From positions 1-5,464 of the forward strand of contig PUPG01000088.1 in the NCBI GenBank assembly GCA_003553005.1: a DNA stretch of 5,464 bases. The letters run 5' to 3'. The notes under the pieces were generated by a model that was given only the letters and a program-made list of their open reading frames with translations, was not told the DNA's origin and did not search any database. Of this stretch, positions 1-5,464 are shown in pieces. How positions within the stretch are numbered: position 1 is the first letter of the stretch; each line of letters opens with the position of its first letter. The position numbers were made by a program, and so were the translations under genes. The DNA comes from Bacteroidales bacterium. GTDB taxonomy: Bacteria > Bacteroidota > Bacteroidia > Bacteroidales > UBA7960.

Positions 1-959
1 AGGTCAATTACCAGGATGTCTGAACTGGCACCGGCCATTTCCATGTCCTGGTCCATAGGAATCAGAAAGTCGGGACTGATGTCTAGCAGGCCAACATCCA
101 GCAATGCGCGCCAGGAGGTCTTGCCGTAATCTTCTGAGTTGATCTCATACGATTCTCCCGAGGGGTTTTCCTGCAATGTGCCTTCCGGTACGATGGGCTT
201 TTCAATCAATTCAATGATTTCGGACTTGAAGGTGATGACGTCGTCGCGCATGCCCTTGATGGTCTTTCCCGTCCACAGGTTGGCTCCGAAGTAGAGCGTT
301 TCTCCTACACGGAAATGATTGAGGCCAGGGGGCACCTGTTTTTTGGCCAACATGGGGATGGTTACGGATGTTCCGCCGGAGAGCAGCTGGATTTTCCGGT
401 TGAATTTCACCTCCACGATTTGCTTGTACAGGCTGAGTTGGATGAGCTTATCGCGCGATGGCATCACGCCGTACAAACAATTGAGGTTGGTGCCAAAACC
501 GAGGATTTCGATATTGGGAAGGTCAAAAACCTTCGCATAAAAATCGATGAGCTCATCGCCCATCACCCCTTCGCGCAATTCACCCATTTCCACCATGATG
601 ATGACCTGGTGTACTTTATCCTGCTTCTGCGCCTCTTTGGAGATGAGCTTCATGGTCTCGAGGTCAGAATTCATGCTCACGTCGGCGTATTTGACCACGC
701 TTCTGATGCTGCGCCGGGGCGGAGGTTTGATATAAATGGTTTTGACGTCGGGGTCAATGCGCTTGATGGTACGCAGGTTGGATATCCTGGAGTCCATCAA
801 CTCCCTGGCCCCCAATCCAATGACCTCTTTCAAATACATTGGGTTACCGCAAAGAAGTTTGGTCACGATACCCCATCGGATATTGTGTTTGTCGAACAGC
901 CTTTCGAGAAACTGATAATTGTGTTCCAGCTTCTGCCGGCTGATTGCTATTTCTGCCAT
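1..959 (-). CDS. PLP-dependent amino-acid racemase, alanine/ornithine racemase-like family (3' end outside window)
   Basis: This is a fold-type III PLP enzyme predicted to interconvert L and D forms of an amino acid in the cytoplasm. I translated 319 codons from ATG at 959-957; the frame is open to the left edge. Visible family landmarks are VTKLLCGNP (residues 32-40), where K34 is the expected PLP Schiff-base lysine; LMDSRISNL (54-62); MVEMGELREG (122-131); GFGTNLNC (154-161); LSGGTS (193-198), a likely phosphate-binding loop; FRVGETLYFG (216-225); and GASSDILVID (310-319). The closest characterised relatives I recall are ornithine racemases of amino-acid fermenters; the family is also annotated as predicted amino acid racemase (COG3457). 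Members are about 350-390 residues, so perhaps 30-60 residues are missing. It starts 11 bases after the acetyltransferase stop, so it is probably the third gene of the symporter operon. There is no Shine-Dalgarno before the start. The family is secure; ornithine, alanine or another substrate cannot be decided. Confidence 0.9.
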   Translation of the reverse strand, partial: MAEIAISRQKLEHNYQFLERLFDKHNIRWGIVTKLLCGNPMYLKEVIGLGARELMDSRISNLRTIKRIDPDVKTIYIKPPPRRSIRSVVKYADVSMNSDLETMKLISKEAQKQDKVHQVIIMVEMGELREGVMGDELIDFYAKVFDLPNIEILGFGTNLNCLYGVMPSRDKLIQLSLYKQIVEVKFNRKIQLLSGGTSVTIPMLAKKQVPPGLNHFRVGETLYFGANLWTGKTIKGMRDDVITFKSEIIELIEKPIVPEGTLQENPSGESYEINSEDYGKTSWRALLDVGLLDISPDFLIPMDQDMEMAGASSDILVID

Positions 960-970
960 GGTTGATATGT

Positions 971-1408
971 TTAGCGGGTCCACCGCATTTCAAGGTACTT
1001 GCTTGTGAATCCCAATTTCTCATAAAGGAAACGGGCCGGATTTTCCGGTTCTACGTGCAATTTAATGTCGCCTTCGGCTTTGTCGAAGGTCTTAAGCATC
1101 AGGTCCTTGCCAAGACCTTTGCCACGGTAATCCTTATGTACCGCGATATAGACAAGAATGTTTTCGGGGATGTAGCCGGCCATGCCGGTTTTGTTGATGA
1201 TCACGGCGCCCGCTACCTGATCGTTCTCGCGGGCTTCCAGGATGAAGCCGCCAAACTTCTCCTTGTCATCCAGGGCGAAGTTGATGCAGTTCATGATGTA
1301 CTGGTGTTCATCGCCAAACTCATCCAGGTGCTCATAAAGGAAGTCGGCGATCTCTTTTTTTGTCTTCTCTGAAACCGTGTCTGATGGTGTGTAAAATGTG
1401 TATTCCAT
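971..1408 (-). CDS. GNAT family N-acetyltransferase
   Basis: A 145-residue single-domain GNAT protein, predicted to transfer an acetyl group from acetyl-CoA to an amine. Motif A is clear: strand ILVYIAVHKDY (84-94) followed by the pyrophosphate loop R95-GKGLG-100 and helix KDLMLKTF. Motif B follows as HVEPENPARFLYEKLGF (118-134), with N123 and the usual Y129 near the thiol, typical of the family. Length is normal for a stand-alone GNAT. The ATG lies 1 base after the symporter stop (TGA, one base, ATG), and its own stop is 11 bases before the racemase start, so all three are very likely co-transcribed and translationally coupled. The context suggests a small amino-acid-like substrate related to the transported compound, but that is inference; ribosomal-protein or peptide acetylation cannot be excluded. 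No Shine-Dalgarno is visible. Confidence 0.9.
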   Translation of the reverse strand: MEYTFYTPSDTVSEKTKKEIADFLYEHLDEFGDEHQYIMNCINFALDDKEKFGGFILEARENDQVAGAVIINKTGMAGYIPENILVYIAVHKDYRGKGLGKDLMLKTFDKAEGDIKLHVEPENPARFLYEKLGFTSKYLEMRWTR

Positions 1409-1409
1409 A

Positions 1410-2852
1410 TCAGTTTTTGTGTTTTAGGTTTAGGCTAAAGTTAATTAATGCAAATGAAATAACTGCAATAGTGATGCCAAATATGTTTGGATCCAGCCCC
1501 AGCGGCAAATTCCATTCGCCCGCAATCAGGGTAAAGGTGGTGCCACCACCGAGGATCATGGACCAGAATGCGGCCGTAGAATGTGCTTTTTTCAGAAACA
1601 GGGCAGCGATCACCGGGATGAAAAGTCCGGAGACCATAAATGCGTATGAGTGCAGCATCAGATCGAGCACGCTTGGCATCACCGAGGCCAGCAGCAGCGC
1701 GATCGTGCCCAGTATGAGTGTGAGTCCTTGCGAGACCAGCAGGAATGCTTTTCTGCCTTCCGGCACTTTGAACCACCGGGTCAGGATGTCCGTGAGAAAG
1801 TTGCCGCTGGAGGCCATCAGGCAGCTATCGGCGGTGGACATGATGGCAGAAAAGTAGGCCGCCATCATCAGTCCCATCAGTCCTACCGGCAATACCGTAC
1901 GCAAGAGCAGCGGCAGGCCTTGTTCGCTATCGATGTCGGCTGCACTGGCAATGCCGATGTATTCAAACATGCCCTGGGCGACGGCAACCCTGGCAAAGAG
2001 GCCCAGCAGGACGCCCATGAAGGCCATTACGGGCCATTCAAACAGTCCGGCAATGTACCATGCCCGCTGGGCCTGCTTCCGGTCGCGGGATGCATAGATC
2101 CTTTGATAAAGGGTCATGCCCACAAACCATATGGGAATGATCGTTACAGCCCAGTTCAGAATCTGTTGCCAGCTGATGTTGGCCAGGCTGAAAAACTCCG
2201 GCGGCAGCACTTCACGGATGCCGGTCATGCCGCCTACGCTGTAATAGGCAATGGGAATGCCGATAAAGATCAGTCCCGACATCAGGATGATCCACTGGAT
2301 GGTGTCGGTGTAGATCACCGCCTTGATCCCTCCCATGGCGGTGTAAACAATCACGATGATGCCCATGATGATCAGGGCCGTTTGCCTGTCCAGCATCGGG
2401 GTAAAGGTTGCTTCCGCCAGGATGGCACCCGCAAGTATTTGTGAACTGGTGAAGCCGAGGTATCCAATGGCGGAGATGATTCCGGCCAGCATTGCGACAC
2501 GTGGTGTGTAAAAACTTCCCAGGAACTGTGGAAATGTATAGAATTTTTTGGTGGCTTCGAGTTTTTTGACTCGTGGAATCAGCAGCACGGCACTTAGCCA
2601 TGCGCCTACCAGGCCGGTAAAGAGCATCCAGGAGCCGGCCAGTCCCATCACAAAACCCAGTCCACCCAGTCCGATCGAAAACCCGCCACCCACATCGGTG
2701 GCTACTACGGACAAGCCAACGTGCACGCTGCCAATTTTTCGCCCTCCCACATAAAAATCGTCTACACCCTTGTTGCGAAGGAGGAAGTAGATGCCAATAC
2801 CTATCACCCCCATCATATACAAGGCGAACACCAAAATGTCTAAAATGTGCAT
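1410..2852 (-). CDS. Sodium:solute symporter (SSS/SLC5 family)
   Basis: A 480-residue inner-membrane Na+-coupled importer with the LeuT fold. About 13 hydrophobic segments can be traced, roughly at 5-25, 44-70, 72-92, 118-147, 158-175, 184-204, 230-249, 268-290, 315-345, 370-392, 397-420, 425-445 and 455-473. The family signature is in YTAMGGIKAVIYTDTIQ (170-186). The likely sodium site is MSTADS (338-343), where S339 and T340 align with the S340/T341 pair of the proline carrier PutP, together with TM2 residue D53, near PutP D55. VDDFYVGGR (30-38) after TM1 is also typical of the family. Family members carry proline, pantothenate, sialic acid, sugars and others, so the substrate is open; the downstream racemase favours an amino acid or derivative. 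Start: ATG at 2852; the later Met13/Met14 would cut TM1. It leads the leftward operon, with its promoter just upstream (2881-2912). Confidence 0.93.
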   Translation of the reverse strand: MHILDILVFALYMMGVIGIGIYFLLRNKGVDDFYVGGRKIGSVHVGLSVVATDVGGGFSIGLGGLGFVMGLAGSWMLFTGLVGAWLSAVLLIPRVKKLEATKKFYTFPQFLGSFYTPRVAMLAGIISAIGYLGFTSSQILAGAILAEATFTPMLDRQTALIIMGIIVIVYTAMGGIKAVIYTDTIQWIILMSGLIFIGIPIAYYSVGGMTGIREVLPPEFFSLANISWQQILNWAVTIIPIWFVGMTLYQRIYASRDRKQAQRAWYIAGLFEWPVMAFMGVLLGLFARVAVAQGMFEYIGIASAADIDSEQGLPLLLRTVLPVGLMGLMMAAYFSAIMSTADSCLMASSGNFLTDILTRWFKVPEGRKAFLLVSQGLTLILGTIALLLASVMPSVLDLMLHSYAFMVSGLFIPVIAALFLKKAHSTAAFWSMILGGGTTFTLIAGEWNLPLGLDPNIFGITIAVISFALINFSLNLKHKN

Positions 2853-2862
2853 GTGATTGCAA

Positions 2863-2880
2863 CCGTGGATTTGTGCACGG
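2863..2880. repeat. Short inverted repeat at the predicted leftward transcription start
   Basis: CCGTG (2863-2867) and CACGG (2876-2880) form a 5-base inverted repeat with an 8-base spacer. It lies directly between the predicted -7 box and the symporter start codon, ending 10 bases before the ATG, so it would overlap the transcription start. It could be an operator half-site pair or a weak leader hairpin. At five bases per arm it could easily be chance. Confidence 0.3.
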
Positions 2881-2912
2881 CAAAGGTAAGCATAATTCAG
2901 CCAAAGGCAAAA
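2881..2912 (-). promoter_or_regulatory. Bacteroidota-type promoter for the symporter-GNAT-racemase operon
   Basis: Read on the minus strand, TACCTTTG (2888-2881) matches the Bacteroidota -7 consensus TAnnTTTG, and TTTTG (2912-2908) supplies the -33 TTTG box with a 19-base spacer, a usual distance. Transcription would start near 2874-2877, giving a leader of about 22-25 bases before the symporter ATG at 2852. Found by eye; not tested experimentally. Confidence 0.65.
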
Positions 2913-2932
2913 TTGCCGCTGGGTTCCTTTGG
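2901..2932. repeat. Inverted repeat CCAAAGG / CCTTTGG in the divergent control region
   Basis: CCAAAGG (2901-2907) and CCTTTGG (2926-2932) are perfect 7-base inverted arms separated by 18 bases. The left arm lies inside the spacer of the leftward promoter. A second, tighter repeat, GGCAA (2906-2910), AA, TTGCC (2913-2917), is nested in it and covers the -33 box of that promoter. The placement suits a regulator-binding site between the two divergent promoters, but no regulator gene is visible in the window. Confidence 0.4.
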
Positions 2933-2948
2933 TCTCAAGCCTTTGAGA
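2933..2948. repeat. Inverted repeat overlapping the -33 box of the rightward promoter
   Basis: TCTCAA (2933-2938) and TTGAGA (2943-2948) are perfect 6-base inverted arms around the 4-base loop GCCT. The right arm overlaps the TTTG -33 box (2942-2945) of the radical SAM gene promoter. It may be an operator or a coincidental small palindrome; there is no U-tract, so it is not an intrinsic terminator. Confidence 0.35.
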
Positions 2949-2972
2949 ATATGCGCATTGGATTTATTTTTG
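2942..2972 (+). promoter_or_regulatory. Bacteroidota-type promoter for the radical SAM gene
   Basis: TTTG (2942-2945) as the -33 box and TATTTTTG (2965-2972) as the -7 box (consensus TAnnTTTG) are separated by exactly 19 bases, the same spacing as in the opposing promoter. Transcription would start around 2977-2980, leaving a leader of about 40 bases before the ATG at 3019. No sigma70-like -35/-10 pair of the enterobacterial kind is needed to explain expression. Confidence 0.7.
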
Positions 2973-3018
2973 TTTCTTTGCAGCCTGTGATCAAGATTTG
3001 ATGAAAATTTGACAAACC

Positions 3019-3957
3019 ATGTATCCCTGGGGTAATCAACGCCGGTATCATTCCTGGACAGATGCGATGCGCAAGCGCTATGGCACGAGGCTTCAAAAGC
3101 TGAGTGTCAACGCGGGCTTCAGCTGTCCCAACCGGGATGGCACCGTGGGCGTGGGTGGCTGCACCTTTTGTGACAATGATGCATTCAGTCCTGGCTATTG
3201 CCGTCCGGACAGGTCCGTGACCAGCCAAATTGACCGGGGACTGGAGTTCATCAGGAAAAGATATCCCAGGGCGACTCTTTTTGTCGCCTATTTCCAATCC
3301 TTTTCCAACACCTGGGCGCCCCTGGAGACCTTAAAGAAGGTTTACCAGGAGGCCCTTGCCCATCCCACCGTCTCCGGACTGGTGATCGGAACGCGTCCGG
3401 ATTGCGTGGATGCAGAGAAGCTGGATTACCTGGCGGAACTGAGCAAAGCGCATATCGTCAAGCTGGAGTTTGGCATAGAATCATGCCATGACGACAGCCT
3501 GAGAAGAATCAATCGCGGCCATCGTTTTGCTGACTCCGTGCAAGCCATCGGCATGGCCGCCGAAAGGGACATTACAACCGGTGCCCATATGATTTTCGGT
3601 CTGCCTGGTGAACGCAGGGAGCAAATGCTGGCCCAGGTCACCGAAATCAATAAGCTGCCAATCCATACCATTAAGTTTCACCAGTTGCAGATCGTCAAAG
3701 GCACTCCCATGGCCAGGGAATATGCAGAAAACCCTGAAGAGTTTGAGTTGTTTGCCCCGGAGGACTATGTGGCCTTTGTATGCGAATATATCGCCAGGCT
3801 GCGTCCGGATATTGCCATTGAGCGTTTATCCGGGGAGGTGCCGCCACAGTTCAATGCCGGCAAAAAGTGGAATGGCATACGTGCCGACAAGATGATTGCC
3901 ATGGTCGAACATGCCCTGGAAGAAAAACAACTGCATCAGGGCATATGGTATGCTTGA
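3019..3957 (+). CDS. TIGR01212 / YhcC-like radical SAM protein
   Basis: A 312-residue cytoplasmic radical SAM protein closely resembling E. coli YhcC as I remember it. The N-terminal region has RYGTRLQKLSVNAGFSCPNRDGT (20-42) and the cluster-binding cysteines C36, C48 and C51, that is CX11CX2C, the spacing of this family and of Elp3-like enzymes rather than the common CX3CX2C. Further conserved blocks are AYFQSFSNT (90-98), GTRPDCV (124-130), KLEFGIES (148-155), INRGH (164-168), the GLPGE loop (194-198) and KFHQLQIVKG (219-228). The biochemical role of the family is not established to my knowledge; the fold implies SAM cleavage to a 5'-deoxyadenosyl radical. An upstream in-frame stop at 3010-3012 fixes the ATG at 3019. 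It is divergent from the symporter operon and followed after 50 bases by the AbgT gene. No functional link to either neighbour is evident. Confidence 0.93.
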   Translation: MYPWGNQRRYHSWTDAMRKRYGTRLQKLSVNAGFSCPNRDGTVGVGGCTFCDNDAFSPGYCRPDRSVTSQIDRGLEFIRKRYPRATLFVAYFQSFSNTWAPLETLKKVYQEALAHPTVSGLVIGTRPDCVDAEKLDYLAELSKAHIVKLEFGIESCHDDSLRRINRGHRFADSVQAIGMAAERDITTGAHMIFGLPGERREQMLAQVTEINKLPIHTIKFHQLQIVKGTPMAREYAENPEEFELFAPEDYVAFVCEYIARLRPDIAIERLSGEVPPQFNAGKKWNGIRADKMIAMVEHALEEKQLHQGIWYA

Positions 3958-3964
3958 TTTTCTT

Positions 3965-3972
3965 TATTTTTG
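3965..3972 (+). promoter_or_regulatory. Candidate -7 promoter box before the AbgT gene
   Basis: TATTTTTG matches TAnnTTTG perfectly and sits 35 bases before the AbgT start codon, inside the 50-base gap after the radical SAM stop. The 10-base string TTTATTTTTG (3963-3972) is identical to the one at the radical SAM promoter (2963-2972). No TTTG box is found at the expected 19-base distance upstream, so it is a weaker candidate, and read-through from the upstream gene is also possible. No terminator hairpin is seen in this gap. Confidence 0.4.
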
Positions 3973-4007
3973 GCCTCTTTTAACGTTCAATTTAACCTTC
4001 CGAACTT

Positions 4008-5464
4008 ATGGGAAACGCGAACAATACTGCTGTTAACAGGATGCTGGGCGCCATTGAGCGCGTGGGCAACAAGCTGCCGCATCCTGCCACCCTCTTTGCC
4101 ATGTTTGCGCTGGCCATCATCGTGATCAGTGGCATTGCAGCCTGGTTTAATGTCTCTGCCGTGCACCCGGGCACGGGTGAAAGGGTATTTGCTTTCAACC
4201 TGATGAGCCGTGAGGGCTTGCACATGATCATGACGGGCATGGTGGTGAATTTTACGTCTTTTGCGCCGCTGGGAACGGTGCTGGTTGCCCTGCTTGGTAT
4301 CGGCGTGGCAGAGTCGAGCGGGCTGATGTCTACAGGCTTGCGCTTGCTGGTGCTCTCCGCGCCAAAAAAGTTACTCACCTTCGCCATCGTTTTTGCCGGC
4401 ATCTTGTCCAATACCGCCAGCGAGGTGGGCTATGTTGTACTGGTGCCCCTTGGCGGGATGATTTTCCTTGCAGTGGGACGAAACCCGATTGCCGGGATCG
4501 CAGCTGCTTTTGCGGGGGTGTCCGGCGGTTATTCTGCCAACCTCCTGCTTGGGACCATTGATCCCCTGCTGGCAGGGCTCTCCGAAGAGGCTGCACGAAT
4601 CATAGACCCCGCCTACAATGTCAACCCGACGGCCAACTATTACTTTATGTTCGTGTCCACATTTTTTGTGGCATACATTGGTACGTGGGTGACCGAAAAA
4701 GTGGTGGTGCCCCGTTTGGGTGATTACAAGGGAGATGCCCAGCCTGAAGAGATCAAGCAATTGACGCCCAATGAACGCCGGGGCATCCGGGCTACCTTCT
4801 GGGCGCTTATTGTCATTGCCCTGTTGTTGATCTGGAGTGCCGTTCCGATCGAAGGAGGCATCTGGTCCTCCATACCAGGATCTGGTTTCATGCGCGACCC
4901 GGAGACAGGTGATTTGCTGCGTTCCCCCTTTATGAGCGGAATCGTGGCCATCATCTTCCTGGTGGCGGCCATCCTCGGTATTGTCTACGGCATTGCGGCA
5001 AAAACCCTGAAAAGCAATTATGATGTGATCAATGGCATGGGCAAATCCATGTCCACCCTTGGCACTTACATTGTCCTTGTATTCTTTGCGGCGCAGTTCG
5101 TGGCTTATTTCAATCAGACCAACCTTGGACTGATTTTTGCCATCAATGGTGCCAACCTGATTGGTTCACTGGGACTCGGAAGGATCCCACTGATGATCGC
5201 TATGGTGCTGGTGTCGGCGTTTATCAACCTGGTTGTGGGCAGTGCCAGTGCAAAATGGGCGATCATGGCCCCCGTGTTTATCCCGATGTTCATGCTGCTG
5301 GGGTATTCGCCGGAGTTTACTCAGCTGGCTTATCGCGTGGGCGATAGCGTGACCAACGTGATTGCACCGATGATGTCGTATTTTGCCATGATCGTAGCCT
5401 TCATGGAGCGGTATGACAAAAATGCCGGGATTGGGACCATTATTGCCACCATGTTGCCCTACAC
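4008..5464 (+). CDS. AbgT-family (p-aminobenzoyl-glutamate-type) transporter (3' end outside window)
   Basis: A multi-pass inner-membrane transporter; I translated 485 codons, open to the right edge. The family is about 500-540 residues, so only the last few dozen are missing. The start, [20 protein letters not shown] followed by [10 protein letters not shown], is typical. Hallmarks are [10 protein letters not shown] (135-144), [15 protein letters not shown] (172-186), [16 protein letters not shown] (411-426) and [14 protein letters not shown] (442-455). Residues I recall as important in MtrF (D193, S417, W420, P438, R446, D449) correspond here to D185, S414, W417, P435, R443 and D446, with identical spacing from S417 on, so the protein should be functional. 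Members are reported to import p-aminobenzoyl-glutamate (AbgT) or to export sulfonamides (MtrF, YdaH). No AbgA/AbgB-like hydrolase is in the window, so direction and substrate are open. No Shine-Dalgarno precedes the ATG. It is co-directional with the radical SAM gene. Confidence 0.93.
   Translation, partial: MGNANNTAVNRMLGAIERVGNKLPHPATLFAMFALAIIVISGIAAWFNVSAVHPGTGERVFAFNLMSREGLHMIMTGMVVNFTSFAPLGTVLVALLGIGVAESSGLMSTGLRLLVLSAPKKLLTFAIVFAGILSNTASEVGYVVLVPLGGMIFLAVGRNPIAGIAAAFAGVSGGYSANLLLGTIDPLLAGLSEEAARIIDPAYNVNPTANYYFMFVSTFFVAYIGTWVTEKVVVPRLGDYKGDAQPEEIKQLTPNERRGIRATFWALIVIALLLIWSAVPIEGGIWSSIPGSGFMRDPETGDLLRSPFMSGIVAIIFLVAAILGIVYGIAAKTLKSNYDVINGMGKSMSTLGTYIVLVFFAAQFVAYFNQTNLGLIFAINGANLIGSLGLGRIPLMIAMVLVSAFINLVVGSASAKWAIMAPVFIPMFMLLGYSPEFTQLAYRVGDSVTNVIAPMMSYFAMIVAFMERYDKNAGIGTIIATMLPY

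Noticed and set aside
315..965. 216-residue plus-strand open frame antisense to the racemase
   Set aside because: It mirrors the racemase codons; the protein is rich in His and Asp with no recognisable domain, while the minus-strand frame shows a full set of family motifs.
1650..2444. 264-residue plus-strand open frame antisense to the symporter
   Set aside because: Composition is dominated by His, Gln, Asp and Gly, as expected from the complement of membrane-protein codons; there is no domain and no promoter or ribosome-entry context.
2212..2910. 232-residue minus-strand frame overlapping the symporter start
   Set aside because: It is a frame-shifted shadow of the symporter, rich in Arg, His and Cys, and its start lies upstream of the predicted transcription start.
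3001..3012. Tiny in-frame ATG (Met-Lys-Ile-stop) just before the radical SAM start, considered as a leader peptide
   Set aside because: Three codons with no attenuator hairpin downstream; most likely chance. It is useful only for showing that the coding frame cannot begin earlier.
2935..3297. 120-residue minus-strand frame crossing the control region and the radical SAM 5' end
   Set aside because: It would run through the rightward promoter and opposite the conserved cysteine motif region; the product has no recognisable features.
3992..4760. Minus-strand open frames of 78-139 residues antisense to AbgT
   Set aside because: All overlap the well-supported AbgT coding frame, have unlikely composition and resemble no family.
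1..5464. Search for tRNA or rRNA genes, CRISPR repeats, insertion sequences, attachment sites and intrinsic terminators
   Set aside because: No repeated spacers, terminal inverted repeats, transposase motifs, tRNA-like folds or hairpin-plus-U-tract structures were seen; the only gaps longer than 50 bases is the 166-base divergent control region.

Overview
The window looks like a chromosomal segment from a member of the Bacteroidota with about half G+C. Three things suggest this: start codons lack purine-rich Shine-Dalgarno sequences, the intergenic regions carry the Bacteroidota-type promoter (TTTG, 19 bases, TAnnTTTG), and the protein families fit. No genus can be named from the sequence alone. 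Coding density is high, and there are no mobile elements, RNA genes, CRISPR arrays or broken genes.

The layout is two divergent transcription units around a 166-base control region (2853-3018). Leftward (minus strand), a sodium:solute symporter (2852-1410) is followed after 1 base by a GNAT acetyltransferase (1408-971), and after another 11 bases by a fold-type III PLP-dependent amino-acid racemase of the alanine/ornithine racemase-like family (959 to beyond the left edge). The racemase is nearly complete; only its C-terminal end is outside. Such tight spacing implies one mRNA. The simplest reading is a small-molecule uptake and conversion unit: the symporter imports an amino acid or a related compound, the racemase inverts its stereocentre, and the acetyltransferase may acylate the substrate or product. 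The substrate is not readable from the sequence.

Rightward (plus strand), a YhcC-like (TIGR01212) radical SAM protein (3019-3957) is followed after 50 bases by an AbgT-family transporter (4008 to beyond the right edge), which retains all the conserved transport residues known from MtrF-like proteins. The 50-base gap contains its own -7 box, so the transporter may be transcribed separately.

The control region is the most structured non-coding part. It holds two near-consensus promoters facing away from each other, both with 19-base spacers, plus four CAAAGG/CCTTTG hexamers and several short inverted repeats that overlap the promoter boxes. The genes belong to known families. What may be new is the symporter-GNAT-racemase module as a pathway, and its possible co-regulation with the divergent unit.
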